Virus record (IMG/VR): IMGVR_UViG_3300027608_002035
Location: 1-39,949 of that record
Reading direction: 5' to 3' (one strand)
Length of the DNA stretch: 39,949 nt
From: a virus
Shown: piece after piece, positions 24,619 to 32,857 of the stretch
How the letters are laid out: every line of letters starts with the position of its first letter
How positions within the stretch are numbered: the first letter of the stretch is position 1
Notes under the pieces: generated by a model
What the model was told of the DNA's origin: nothing
The model's input: the letters and a program-made list of their open reading frames with translations, nothing else
Databases searched by the model: none
Made by a program: the position numbers and the translations under genes

Positions 24619-25781
24619 TTTTTAACACCGGAAACCCCCTATCACCTAAGGTTTACATTGCCATAAATGGTGTTGAGGTTAAATACAAATCTATTCAAAC
24701 TATGAGCCTTAGTTTAGGAACAAACATGCATGACATACTTGTTCTTAACATGGCTGGTATTCCTCCTAGGGCAATTACAGACTACATTGATGCTGCTGTA
24801 AGAATGACTATTACGTCTGGGCAAGGACGTACCCAAGAGTTCTGTGGGTATGTTTTATACGTTGAACCAGAGTCTGATGGTCGTAGTTCTATTGTTAATA
24901 ACAGCCCATTTCAAACTACACGTATAGTTTGTTTTGGAGCTTCATTATCAATGATGGGTAAAAAACAAAAAGTGTGGGAAGATGTAAGCATAAAATCTCT
25001 TGCTTCTGATTTTTGTGATACATACCATTTTAGTTTAGATGTTTTGGATGATGGGTTTGTACTCCCACGTTTAGTTCAATCTGGAGAATCTGATTGGCAT
25101 TTCTTAACTAGAATTTGCGCTAAATATGGGTATTCCGTAACTGTGCACGGAACTCATATGCACATTTGGGACCCGTTTAAAGCCATCGGCAGACGACCAT
25201 CATTTGAAAAATTACAACCTGTTATTAAAACTGCTTCTCCAACTCCAGGAGGAATTTTAAAGTTTGAAGGTTTATTTGGTTACGTAACCCCAGAAGGTTG
25301 GTCAACCAACTACCAAGTTGGGGTACTTGATTCTAATGGTGTTAGTAGCACTGTAACTAGTAACATTTTAAACAATGAAGAATCATGGTCCGGTGTTGGA
25401 AAACGCTCAAAGTTTTACAGCACTATTGTTGAATCAACTCAAACAATTGTTGAAGCAGAAAAAGTTATTGGAGCAAAAGAAAGAGAAACTTTCCCCTTTA
25501 CGGCAAAAGTACAAATAAGTGCTGGTGCTGGAATAGTCCCAGGTGGAATTGTTGATGTCGTTGGTTACAACTCAAACTTTGAAGGGTTATGGTACGTAAG
25601 AGAAGTGACACATTCAATTGGTGGTACCTCTTATGTAACTGATCTTATGTTAGGTAGAGACTTTAATACAACTAAGACTTTTAACATAGCCCCAGTTGAG
25701 TTAGCGCAGCAAGCTCCAGAACCTAAATTTGTTGCAGGCGAATGGCGCGCAACCTCAGAAAGAGTAAATGCATATGTATAG
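24615..25781 (+). CDS. Baseplate hub protein (late control D / gp27-like)
   Basis: In this 388-aa protein the N-terminal beta barrel is followed by the conserved phrase VQSGESDWHFLTRICAKYGY (about residues 154-173) and VHGTHMHIWDP, the hallmark of the gpD/gp27 hub family. Hub trimers adapt the sixfold tube to the threefold spike. It is ATGA-coupled to the LysM protein and overlaps the spike gene by 14 nt, which fits co-assembly of these three products. No lysozyme insert is present. Confidence 0.9.
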   Translation: MIFNTGNPLSPKVYIAINGVEVKYKSIQTMSLSLGTNMHDILVLNMAGIPPRAITDYIDAAVRMTITSGQGRTQEFCGYVLYVEPESDGRSSIVNNSPFQTTRIVCFGASLSMMGKKQKVWEDVSIKSLASDFCDTYHFSLDVLDDGFVLPRLVQSGESDWHFLTRICAKYGYSVTVHGTHMHIWDPFKAIGRRPSFEKLQPVIKTASPTPGGILKFEGLFGYVTPEGWSTNYQVGVLDSNGVSSTVTSNILNNEESWSGVGKRSKFYSTIVESTQTIVEAEKVIGAKERETFPFTAKVQISAGAGIVPGGIVDVVGYNSNFEGLWYVREVTHSIGGTSYVTDLMLGRDFNTTKTFNIAPVELAQQAPEPKFVAGEWRATSERVNAYV

Positions 25782-26799
25782 CGGAATGCAAGTGTACAGA
25801 GCGGTAGTAACCGCATCGTCGTCAACGACGGGTTCTCTTTATGTTTCTATCCCATCTGTACTTGGTACAACCACAAGTATTGCTGTGTCTACTATTGGCC
25901 GAGCTGCTGTATCTGGCGTATGGACTGTACCTGATGTTGGCGATCAAGTAGTAGTTGCAGTAGAAGACGACAAGTTTTCTAACGTATTCCTTTTGTACCC
26001 AGTAGAAACTTCTATTGCGCCAGGTTCTATTACATCTACTGAAATTGCTACAAATACTATTGTTGACGCAGACATTAGTACTTCAGCCAACATTTCTTTA
26101 TCTAAACTGGCAATTGGGGCACTTCCAACAGGGATTACTGTAACAACTAACAACATTACAAATTTATCAATAACTAAAGATGACATAAGTACTAATGCTG
26201 GAATAGAATTATCTAAATTACAAAATGTTTCACCTAGTTATGTACTGTTAGGAAACTCCGCATCTGTACCAACTGCAACAGCTGTTACTGGGGACGTAAC
26301 TATTAATTCAAGTGGTGCTACAGCAATAACAAACAACGCAATATCAAATATAAAAATAGCTGATAATGCAGTAACAAATAGAAACATATTATTTGACAGG
26401 GCTTTATTAGATTTACCTCTTAATTCTTATAATCAAGCAATTGCTGCTGGTGCTTCAGCAAATGTTACTTTTACAGTAGAAACTACTGACACACTTGGCG
26501 TAATACCTTCTGTTCCTGTTTCTACAATTACTATTGCAGAAGGTTTATATTTTGCCAATTATGTAACATGGTGGGATATTGGAGGATCAGCAAAAACAAC
26601 TTCTTTAATTTTAAACGATGCAATTCTTAGTAGCGCAACACCCAGTAGTAACAGTGGAGATGGGTATCCGTTTTACTACGCTACCGGTGGGTTAGCATTT
26701 TATACAATTGGTGGGGTTATAAGACTTAGGGTTACTAATAATACAGCCGGAACAAGAACAGTAAATCTTGCTAATTTTAAGATTATTAAAATAGCGTAA
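25768..26799 (+). CDS. Baseplate spike protein, gpV/gp5-like with C-terminal beta domain
   Basis: This is a 343-aa protein. The N-terminal about 80 residues form an OB-fold typical of tail spikes (TGSLYVSIPSVLGTTTSIAV, then WTVPDVGDQVVVAVEDDKFS). The middle has repeats (SITSTEIATNTIVDADIST and similar) resembling fibre shaft repeats. The last about 120 residues (ASANVTFTVETTDTLGVIPS to RTVNLANFKIIKIA) look like a C1q/TNF-type jelly roll. The tip could therefore bind a receptor or wall component instead of ending in a metal-capped needle. An alternative start ATG at 25774 is almost equally good. Downstream of the hub gene, its role in piercing is well supported; the C-terminal domain call is tentative. 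Confidence 0.75.
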   Translation: MHMYSGMQVYRAVVTASSSTTGSLYVSIPSVLGTTTSIAVSTIGRAAVSGVWTVPDVGDQVVVAVEDDKFSNVFLLYPVETSIAPGSITSTEIATNTIVDADISTSANISLSKLAIGALPTGITVTTNNITNLSITKDDISTNAGIELSKLQNVSPSYVLLGNSASVPTATAVTGDVTINSSGATAITNNAISNIKIADNAVTNRNILFDRALLDLPLNSYNQAIAAGASANVTFTVETTDTLGVIPSVPVSTITIAEGLYFANYVTWWDIGGSAKTTSLILNDAILSSATPSSNSGDGYPFYYATGGLAFYTIGGVIRLRVTNNTAGTRTVNLANFKIIKIA

Positions 26800-26813
26800 A
26801 GGTAGGACTAAAT

Positions 26814-27224
26814 ATGAAAGCTATTAAAATCCCATTCCAATTTAGTGGTGGTAAAACCGCTAGTACAACCTCGCCCTCAACTATTGCTGAACAAAAAATT
26901 GTAAATGTTTTAGTTACTAATCAATTTGAAAGAGTAATGCGACACCGTTATGGCGTTGGTATTCAACAGTTTTTGTTTGAACCAATGGACGATTTGTATA
27001 TGGTTGACTTTAAAACTGACGCAATTGCTGACATTAAAAGTAACGTTAGCAGGGTTGAAGTTATGGATATTAAAATTTCCCCCACAAATGCAGTAGCTGC
27101 TTATGGAAACACAGACACCACATTGGGTATTACAATTGTTTACAGACTTCCTCTTGGATCACCACAACTTGTAAAATTTAACATAGCCGTACCTGGCTAC
27201 CTAACCGAAGACACCACGATCTAG
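26814..27224 (+). CDS. Baseplate wedge protein (gp25-like)
   Basis: This 136-aa protein has the GPW/gp25 family pattern: an N-terminal strand IKIPFQFSGG, then AEQKIVNVLVTNQFERVMRH, the conserved phrase RYGVGIQQFLFEP (the EPR-like core of the family) and strands FKTDAIADIKSNVSRVEVMD. gp25 joins the sheath and wedge and nucleates sheath assembly. It sits directly before the J-like wedge gene, as in P2 and T4-like baseplates. Confidence 0.9.
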   Translation: MKAIKIPFQFSGGKTASTTSPSTIAEQKIVNVLVTNQFERVMRHRYGVGIQQFLFEPMDDLYMVDFKTDAIADIKSNVSRVEVMDIKISPTNAVAAYGNTDTTLGITIVYRLPLGSPQLVKFNIAVPGYLTEDTTI

Positions 27225-27232
27225 GAGTAATA

Positions 27233-28750
27233 ATGGCAATTGAACGACCAGGGTTTGACTTTGCAAGCCGAGACTACGACAACATTAAACGTGACCTATT
27301 AGCTCGCGCAGAACGAATTGTTCCAGAATGGGTTGACAGGGACCCCTCTGACTTCTCAATGATGATGGTTGATATGTGGGCCTACATGGGGGACATTCTC
27401 CATTACTATATTGACCGTGCTGCAGGTGAGGCATTTATTACAACTGCTACGCAACGAGAAAGTGTTCTTGCATTAGCGAACTTGTTTGATTACACCCCTC
27501 GAAATCGCACTGCAGCAACAGCTACAGTTTATGTTTCTAACACTAGTTCGGGGTCTGCCGTAGGAGTAGTCCCTACTGGCACCACTTTTTCTGCAACAAC
27601 CGAAGATGGTACCGCTCTTGAGTTCTACTCAACAGCAAGTGTAAGTGTTTCTGCTGGCTCAGCAAACGTCCCTGTTGCAGTTAGAGAAGGTAAGAAAGTA
27701 TCTTCAGAACAACTAACAACCAGCGCAACTGGTCAAGTTGGTCAACGGTATATATTAAGCAAACCCAATGTTTTACCAACTTCAGTAGAAATTAAAGTTT
27801 ATGAAGACGGCGTAAACTACTTACAATGGAATCGTGTTGATGACATTAGCTTAGTTGCCTCAGGTGTTAACGCATTCTCTGTTTATGTATCTGCAAATAA
27901 CACAACGGAAGTTGTTTTTGGTAACAGATTAAGCGGACGAGTGCCACCTACGGGTTCTACCATTATTGCTACTTATAATACTACTAACGGTAGCACCGGA
28001 AATATTGGATCTAATAAGATCAGGTCTTTTAAATCTGCTGTTAGCGCAGGTCTTACAATTGCTTCTTCAACTGCTTCTAGTGGGGGTAGTGATGGGGAAA
28101 CTGTTGACTCTTTAAAAACATCTTTAAAGTCTTTGCTTAAATCCCAAAACCGAGTTGTGACTATTCAAGATTACGTAGATACAGCACAACTTGTAAATGG
28201 CGTTGAACAAGCAGTTGCTAGTTACACCCCAAATGCGTCTGGAGGTGGTGGTGGCAGCGTAACTATCTACGCTCTTCCTTATGTAGAAGCTTACGAAACT
28301 CCCACAGGGTCATCTGCTTCAGTGACTATTGCAGTACCTTCGGGCATTAGGAGTGCTATTAAAACAAAACTTGATGCCCTATCAATGTTGGGTGTAACGG
28401 TAGACACCACTTCTGCAGGTGCAGCAACATTAACTGCCTACCCCAGAGCAGTGACAGTGACTGTTACGGCAGAACCAAACTACATTGCTTCTTCTATGCA
28501 ATCATTAATTGAGATGCTAATTAAACGATTATTTACACTTAATAACGTTAAATTTGGGCAAGACATCACACTTGGGCAAGTTTATAGACTTGTACACTCA
28601 GTTCCAGGTGTGCAATCTTCAATTGTAACAATTTCTGGTACAGGTTGGACGGGTGCCAGTACTATTCAAGCCCCTGGAACAGCGTATAGTTTAATTCGCA
28701 ATAATAACATTACAGTCACCGTAACTGGTGGCATTAGTACATCGGCGTAA
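27233..28750 (+). CDS. Baseplate J-like wedge protein (gp6-like)
   Basis: This 505-aa protein has the gpJ/gp6 family features: start FDFASRDYDNIKRDLLARAE, then DRDPSDFSMMMVDMWAYMGD and DILHYYIDRAAGEAF, then ATQRESVLALANLFDYTPRN (about residues 64-83). A later domain has VTIQDYVDTAQLVNGVEQAV and a C-terminal FTLNNVKFGQDITLGQVYRL. It forms the wedge ring that opens at contraction. GGAG precedes the ATG, and the next gene begins two bases after its stop. Confidence 0.93.
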   Translation: MAIERPGFDFASRDYDNIKRDLLARAERIVPEWVDRDPSDFSMMMVDMWAYMGDILHYYIDRAAGEAFITTATQRESVLALANLFDYTPRNRTAATATVYVSNTSSGSAVGVVPTGTTFSATTEDGTALEFYSTASVSVSAGSANVPVAVREGKKVSSEQLTTSATGQVGQRYILSKPNVLPTSVEIKVYEDGVNYLQWNRVDDISLVASGVNAFSVYVSANNTTEVVFGNRLSGRVPPTGSTIIATYNTTNGSTGNIGSNKIRSFKSAVSAGLTIASSTASSGGSDGETVDSLKTSLKSLLKSQNRVVTIQDYVDTAQLVNGVEQAVASYTPNASGGGGGSVTIYALPYVEAYETPTGSSASVTIAVPSGIRSAIKTKLDALSMLGVTVDTTSAGAATLTAYPRAVTVTVTAEPNYIASSMQSLIEMLIKRLFTLNNVKFGQDITLGQVYRLVHSVPGVQSSIVTISGTGWTGASTIQAPGTAYSLIRNNNITVTVTGGISTSA

Positions 28751-28752
28751 AT

Positions 28753-30741
28753 ATGACTCGCAAATCTTTTATAATTAAAAAAGCTAGTGACACAGCGCAG
28801 ATTGGTAGTTTTGTAAAGTACCCATCTAGGGTTGCAATTAACTACGCAACTTACACGGCGTCAGACTCACGTCATAATTATGTAACAACCGAACCACACT
28901 CTTTATCAACTATTTCTTATGTAACAATCACTGGGATGAGCCCAAGTGGCTTTAACCATTCTAATTTACTTGCAGTTGTAGTTGACGAGTACACGTTCTA
29001 TTTACCAGGACAAAGCAGTGTTTCTCCTTCAGCTAGTTCGGCTTCTGCAAGTGGGTTTGTTTCTTTAGCTGCTTTTCCTGAACAAGTAGATAATGATTCT
29101 CGTTTAAAGTCTGATAATTTACAAATTGCCCCTACCCTTGAAACAGACATAGGGTATTTTGAAGCTCAAGCTGTTAGTTATGACGAAGTAGCATTGCGTT
29201 GGGGAGTTGACCTATATAGTGGTCCCCTACTTGCAAACTCTCCAATGCCAGTAAGTTTGTACATTGTTTATTCTCAATTTGGAGAACCACCCACTATTTC
29301 AGATGGTGTTGTAATAACAACAACAAGTACTGACGACGTTGCTCAACACTTTGTGCCTGAAGGTAAATGGGCTTACTACAGTATGTTTATAAAATACCAA
29401 TCACAAAATGATTTGTATTACGAACAAGTTGCAACTGTTTCAGTACTAGTGCCAAAAAACTATGGGTCTAGTGCAGACTTGTTTACTAAAGTTCCCTTGT
29501 ATTACCGTTTGTTAGATGACGATTTAAACACCGGAAATGGTGGGCCATTAGAAAGGTTCTTGTCTACATTTGGATTTGAGATAGATAGAACAAGAACCAC
29601 AATTGATTTTTTAATGACAGCAAAAGATCCTCAAATTTCAAACTCTTTGGTTCTAGACGTCCTGTCTAATGACTTGAGTATTGGGTTGTTGAGTCATGAA
29701 TTAGGAACCGAACGTCTTCGTAACATCTTAAATAGTATTGGAAAACTGCGAAGAGAAACCGGCACTATTAATGGTTTAGAAACTTTCTATACCGCTCTTA
29801 CTGGTTCTGACGTAACAATTGATACTGTTAACAAAAAAATTAAAGTGTATGCTCAGCGTGTTAATTTAATTAAAGACCCCAACATTGTTAACGGCCTATC
29901 GGCTGGTTTTGATGGTGGTTCTCCTTTTACGGAAAGCTTTATCCAATCTTACGACGCTGGTTTATCTAACACTGCTTCATCCCCTACAGCAAGTGCCCCA
30001 TGGGCTGGGTTTTTTGAAGGTGGAGTTCCTGCTGAAACTTCATTCTCTCTTGCTGCAGATGTAGCAGTATGGGCATACAACCCAGACGCAAGTGTTGCTG
30101 GCGGATCTGTTTCCGTACTTCAAATGGTTAACGCAGATGTTCCCGTAATTTATGGAGACATCTTGTACTTCTCAGTACAAGCAGAAACTTCGTTTAACGC
30201 GCAAAACAATGTTATTGCAGTAGGTTTATACAAAACGGCTGGTTACGGAAGTGCTGGTGCAGTGCAAGTTGCGTATTCAACAACACCACGTATAAGTAAT
30301 GGTATTAAATACTGGGAATTGCCTGTTGATTCTTCTGTAACCTCTTATACAAATACACGTTTAGCTATTTTTGTAAAAAGCACGGTAGTCCCAACTGACT
30401 CTTTTAAGCGCATGCTTTTAGAACGCTCTATTAACTCAGAGTATTTTGATGGTCACACCGTACTTGGAGGTTGGGTAACTAATCAAGATAACAACATATT
30501 TGTTTCTGATTACCGTTGGCGAGATGAAACTAATCCAGATTCTGCAGTAGGCACTGCACACAACAATTATTCTGTGTATAACTCCAACTACCAAAAAACA
30601 CGAGCAGTAGCAAAACGCCTACTTCCATCGTTACTTCCAGTTACAGAACTAGTAAATAATGGAACGGTTGCTTATAGTAATAGGGCGATAAGCTCATCTC
30701 GTTGGACAATAACGTTTAACAATATCCCAGGGATCCCATGA
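28753..30741 (+). CDS. Baseplate tail protein I-like wedge/fibre adaptor (662 aa)
   Basis: The central part (about residues 245-380) has the tail-protein-I pattern: PLYYRLLDDDLNTGNGGPLE, FLSTFGFEIDRTRTTID, ERLRNILNSIGKLRRETGTI and NGLETFYTALTGSDV. The N-terminal about 230 residues form Ig- or fibre-like beta modules. The C-terminal about 270 residues look like a carbohydrate-binding jelly roll (SFNAQNNVIAVGLYKT). The protein may thus combine the P2 gpI/T4 gp7 wedge role with surface binding. It follows the J-like gene and overlaps the small membrane protein by ATGA. Confidence 0.75.
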   Translation: MTRKSFIIKKASDTAQIGSFVKYPSRVAINYATYTASDSRHNYVTTEPHSLSTISYVTITGMSPSGFNHSNLLAVVVDEYTFYLPGQSSVSPSASSASASGFVSLAAFPEQVDNDSRLKSDNLQIAPTLETDIGYFEAQAVSYDEVALRWGVDLYSGPLLANSPMPVSLYIVYSQFGEPPTISDGVVITTTSTDDVAQHFVPEGKWAYYSMFIKYQSQNDLYYEQVATVSVLVPKNYGSSADLFTKVPLYYRLLDDDLNTGNGGPLERFLSTFGFEIDRTRTTIDFLMTAKDPQISNSLVLDVLSNDLSIGLLSHELGTERLRNILNSIGKLRRETGTINGLETFYTALTGSDVTIDTVNKKIKVYAQRVNLIKDPNIVNGLSAGFDGGSPFTESFIQSYDAGLSNTASSPTASAPWAGFFEGGVPAETSFSLAADVAVWAYNPDASVAGGSVSVLQMVNADVPVIYGDILYFSVQAETSFNAQNNVIAVGLYKTAGYGSAGAVQVAYSTTPRISNGIKYWELPVDSSVTSYTNTRLAIFVKSTVVPTDSFKRMLLERSINSEYFDGHTVLGGWVTNQDNNIFVSDYRWRDETNPDSAVGTAHNNYSVYNSNYQKTRAVAKRLLPSLLPVTELVNNGTVAYSNRAISSSRWTITFNNIPGIP

Positions 30742-30992
30742 CTTTTTTAATCTGTTCATTAGCGGTTTATAAACTTTTACAAGTTCTTGATTCACTAACA
30801 CCTAAAGAAGCAATGCCTTGGGTAAAGGTAATTGTAGGCGTTTGTTTTGGTTACATTGCATCGTTCATAGTTGGGTTTCCCCATATTGAACTTTACGGGT
30901 TGGCTGTTGCTGCTGTTGCTGGTACAGTGCATTCTGTGTTACGACTCCTCACTTACGTAGGGGACATGGCACATCGAAAAAGCCTAAAATAA
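30738..30992 (+). CDS. Small membrane protein, possible holin
   Basis: In this 84-aa protein hydrophobic segments at residues about 1-15, 27-46 and 50-70 (VKVIVGVCFGYIASFIVGFP and LYGLAVAAVAGTVHSVLRLL) indicate two or three membrane helices, followed by a short basic tail (MAHRKSLK). This is the topology of class I/II holins or of phage membrane anchors. It is coupled to the baseplate gene (ATGA) and sits at the end of the tail operon, so a role in infection or lysis timing is possible. The 67-aa protein next to the endolysin is the better holin candidate. Confidence 0.65.
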   Translation: MTFLICSLAVYKLLQVLDSLTPKEAMPWVKVIVGVCFGYIASFIVGFPHIELYGLAVAAVAGTVHSVLRLLTYVGDMAHRKSLK

Positions 30993-31001
30993 GGAGCCAC
31001 C

Positions 31002-31733
31002 TTGAAAGAAACATACGGAGTTGTTGGTACTGGTTCAGCACCTAAAAAAGTGATTGAATCAGCATTGAATGATATTGGATTGTCATCAACGTTCCTTGTT
31101 CCATGGTATGGCAAGGTAACAACTGGACTTGAAGTTGTTTACGACTGGTTGCTTGACAACGAGGCAACTTTTACAATTGTTGCAACAGAGGGATCTAAAG
31201 CAGTTCCTAAAGCACTTGCTTTAAAAGCTACTGAAGTACACCAGGTAGAAGATGTTGTTGATTACATTTTGTGGGACCTAAAAGGTAGGCCTGTTCCAGG
31301 TCTTACACTTGTTATGTGGGACACAGAAAATGAAGAAGAATCAATCCGAGTTTCTTCAATGTCGATTGACTTAAAGCTCTCTACCTTAGAATTAACAAAT
31401 GGTTTGGTTCCAATCATTATTGATGGTGATGAAGAGTTAGAGCCAATACGTGATGATGAACTGCCTGATTTTGGAGAAACTAACTACAGTAAAGAGACCC
31501 TTGAGGTTATGCCATCTGCGTTAGTAAAGCGCATGGCCAAAGATAAAGGAACTGTTGTTAAGACAAAAGAAGAGGGAATTGCTTTTCTAACAAAGCCAAG
31601 CGATGAACTAAAGCATGAAATTGGATCAATTGTCATTCTTATGAAAAATGGTGATGAGATTGGGTTTACATTAACTCAAGAGTTGTTTAAAGAAGTAATG
31701 GCTGTTGTTACGGCACACCAAAGACCTTGGTAA
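31002..31733 (+). CDS. Hypothetical protein at the end of the tail operon (243 aa)
   Basis: This acidic protein starts at TTG 31002 with AAGGAG at 30991-30996. The first about 100 residues have an alternating strand/helix pattern (ETYGVVGTGSAPKKVIESAL, FLVPWYGKVTTGLEVVYDWL, ATFTIVATEG) with YGVVGTGSAPKKV near the N-terminus, which suggests a nucleotide- or ligand-binding alpha/beta fold. The rest is mixed and rich in Glu. No enzyme motif can be named. It is the last gene before the strong terminator and shares the operon with baseplate genes, but a virion role is not implied. Confidence 0.65.
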   Translation: MKETYGVVGTGSAPKKVIESALNDIGLSSTFLVPWYGKVTTGLEVVYDWLLDNEATFTIVATEGSKAVPKALALKATEVHQVEDVVDYILWDLKGRPVPGLTLVMWDTENEEESIRVSSMSIDLKLSTLELTNGLVPIIIDGDEELEPIRDDELPDFGETNYSKETLEVMPSALVKRMAKDKGTVVKTKEEGIAFLTKPSDELKHEIGSIVILMKNGDEIGFTLTQELFKEVMAVVTAHQRPW

Positions 31734-31744
31734 TTAGGTACAGC

Positions 31745-31776
31745 AAAAAGCCCCAGTGATTACGCTGGGGCTTTTT
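31745..31776. terminator. Bidirectional rho-independent terminator
   Basis: A 12-bp perfect stem, AAAAAGCCCCAG (31745-31756) with CTGGGGCTTTTT (31765-31776), closes on an eight-base loop. It has an A-tract on one side and a T-tract on the other, so it can stop transcription from both the tail operon (plus) and the converging small cassette (minus). A second small stem AATGGT/ACCATT (31784-31799) lies beside it. Confidence 0.95.
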
Positions 31777-31810
31777 ACTAGATAATGGTAACTACCATTT
31801 ATTTATGATT

Positions 31811-31924
31811 TCACTTCTTCTTAGCTGCTGCCTTCTTTGCAGGAGCTGCCTTCTTCTTAGAGGGGCCCTTGCCGTAGCCAGGGTCCTTCTTGTCTTTGAG
31901 ACCACATCCACATGCTGTACACAT
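31811..31924 (-). CDS. Very short Cys/Lys-rich protein (37 aa)
   Basis: The frame encodes a peptide that starts MCTACGCGLKDKKDPGYGKG and ends in a Lys/Ala tail. It has a CxxCxC motif able to bind a metal or iron-sulfur centre, followed by a nucleic-acid-like basic tail. GGGAGG lies eight bases ahead of the ATG on the minus strand, which strongly supports translation despite the size. It is the last gene of the minus-strand cassette with the Dps-like protein and ends just before the bidirectional terminator. Its function is unknown; a metal-related role would suit a cassette with a ferritin. Confidence 0.7.
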   Translation of the reverse strand: MCTACGCGLKDKKDPGYGKGPSKKKAAPAKKAAAKKK

Positions 31925-31925
31925 A

Positions 31926-31970
31926 CTACTTACCTCCCTTCCTATATTTGCTTGTCTTCTTAGCAGCCAT
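31926..31970 (-). CDS. Possible 14-aa basic peptide
   Basis: Directly after the DUF6321-like gene an ATG overlaps the stop (TGATG on the minus strand) and encodes MAAKKTSKYRKGGK before TAG. The ribosome site of the next gene (GGGAGG) lies inside its end. Its first residues resemble the start of the upstream protein (MAAKKK), and its charge matches the cassette. It may be a real micro-protein or only a leader that couples translation; the evidence is position alone. Confidence 0.35.
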   Translation of the reverse strand: MAAKKTSKYRKGGK

Positions 31971-32269
31971 CAGCAATCCCAAGCTCGTAATGACTTATTA
32001 ATGCGTGAGTTAGGATCGTTGGCTGTCTTGGCTGAAGTGTTCTTCTTCTTCATGCCTTCCATGCGATCACAGAAAGATTCACGGCGTGCTGCTGACTTCT
32101 CAGACTTAGCTGCCTGTTCCTTTTTTACTGGAGGCTTAAGGTTGCTTCCAGGGTTTTCCTTTTCATAAGACTTGCGACCTTTTTCATTAAGGCCACCCTT
32201 GGGATCTTTACCCTCAGAGCGTGACCAAGCTGCTGTCTTTTTTGCTGGTGCTTTCTTTTTTGCTGCCAT
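31970..32269 (-). CDS. DUF6321-like basic protein (99 aa)
   Basis: This very basic protein has an N-terminal Lys/Ala tail. It then has the phrase AWSRSEGKDPKGGLNEKGRK, ENPGSNLKPPV, and the C-terminal RRESFCDRMEGMKKKNTSAK ending in RINKSLRAWDC. I recall this pattern as the DUF6321 family of phage and bacterial proteins with two conserved cysteines at the FC and WxC positions. Its function is not known; the charge suggests nucleic-acid association. AAGGAG precedes its ATG on the minus strand, 10 bases downstream of the dps stop. The family name is from memory. Confidence 0.75.
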   Translation of the reverse strand: MAAKKKAPAKKTAAWSRSEGKDPKGGLNEKGRKSYEKENPGSNLKPPVKKEQAAKSEKSAARRESFCDRMEGMKKKNTSAKTANDPNSRINKSLRAWDC

Positions 32270-32278
32270 GTTGGCTCC

Positions 32279-32713
32279 TTACTTAGTAGAGGCCCTAAGT
32301 TGCCAGGACCATTTATTGTGGTTGTCAATACGATCTGCAAGAAAGTTCATAATTCCTTGTTCGTCTTTTTTCTGAGCCTCATCAAATGCCTTTTTGAGAG
32401 ATTTAAGAAGATCTTCGTTGGCTACCAATAAAGACTTAGCCATAGCTTTTGGATTTGGCTGTGCGTCTTTAAACTCAAGTGTGCGAAGGTCTAAAAACTT
32501 CTGCAAACTAAAGGGGGCATAGTCATCGAGTTTACGAATGTTCTCGGCAATTGGGTCAATTGACCCATAAGCATCCTCGTAGATATCTGAAAACAAAGAA
32601 TGGTATTGGCTGAAATCTGGACCCTCTACATTCCAATGATAGCCATGGGCCATGAAATAAAAAGTAACTACGTCAGAAACGAGCACTTTAAGGGATTTAA
32701 TAAGTGATTCCAT
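32279..32713 (-). CDS. dps: Dps-like ferritin
   Basis: This 144-aa ferritin-fold protein would form a shell that oxidises and stores iron and can shield DNA from peroxide. The sequence shows the Dps signature YFMAHGYHWNVEGPDFSQYH (residues about 19-38) followed by LFSDIYEDAYGSIDPIAENI. The ferroxidase His, second His, Asp and Glu positions match by spacing; the residue aligned to E. coli Dps Asp67 appears to be Ser with an Asp next to it. The ATG at 32713 is preferred (AGGAG five bases upstream) over an earlier in-frame TTG. It is first in the minus-strand cassette, behind its own promoter and a leader hairpin. Dps genes are occasional phage cargo and here may protect the genome or manage iron. 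Confidence 0.9.
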   Translation of the reverse strand: MESLIKSLKVLVSDVVTFYFMAHGYHWNVEGPDFSQYHSLFSDIYEDAYGSIDPIAENIRKLDDYAPFSLQKFLDLRTLEFKDAQPNPKAMAKSLLVANEDLLKSLKKAFDEAQKKDEQGIMNFLADRIDNHNKWSWQLRASTK

Positions 32714-32730
32714 TACATCTCCTAATAGCA

Positions 32731-32773
32731 AAAGCCAGGGGCTATCAAAGTTTATCTGATAACCCCTGGCTTT
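32731..32773 (-). promoter_or_regulatory. Long hairpin in the dps leader
   Basis: AAAGCCAGGGG (32731-32741) pairs with CCCCTGGCTTT (32763-32773), and after one mismatch TATCA (32743-32747) pairs with TGATA (32757-32761), a 16-bp stem in all. On the minus strand it sits in the 5' leader, eight bases before the dps ribosome site, and is followed by CTTTTGCTATT. It could act as an attenuator, a translational control element or an RNA stabiliser. Confidence 0.7.
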
Positions 32774-32823
32774 GCCGAATATGTTGTTAGGAGAACCACC
32801 TACCCGTTCAACACAATCCTAAA

Positions 32824-32852
32824 AATATACCACTTAAAAAACAAAACAACAA
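32824..32852 (-). promoter_or_regulatory. Promoter for the dps cassette
   Basis: On the minus strand TTGTTG (plus coordinates 32847-32852) and TATATT (32824-32829) are separated by exactly 17 bases, a good sigma70-type match. Transcription would begin near 32817 and give a leader of about 100 bases that contains the hairpin ahead of dps. Confidence 0.65.
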
Positions 32853-32857
32853 CGGCG

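Noticed and set aside
31890-32375. Two plus-strand frames across the dps/DUF6321 region
   Set aside because: They lie opposite minus-strand genes that have good starts, ribosome sites and recognisable motifs.
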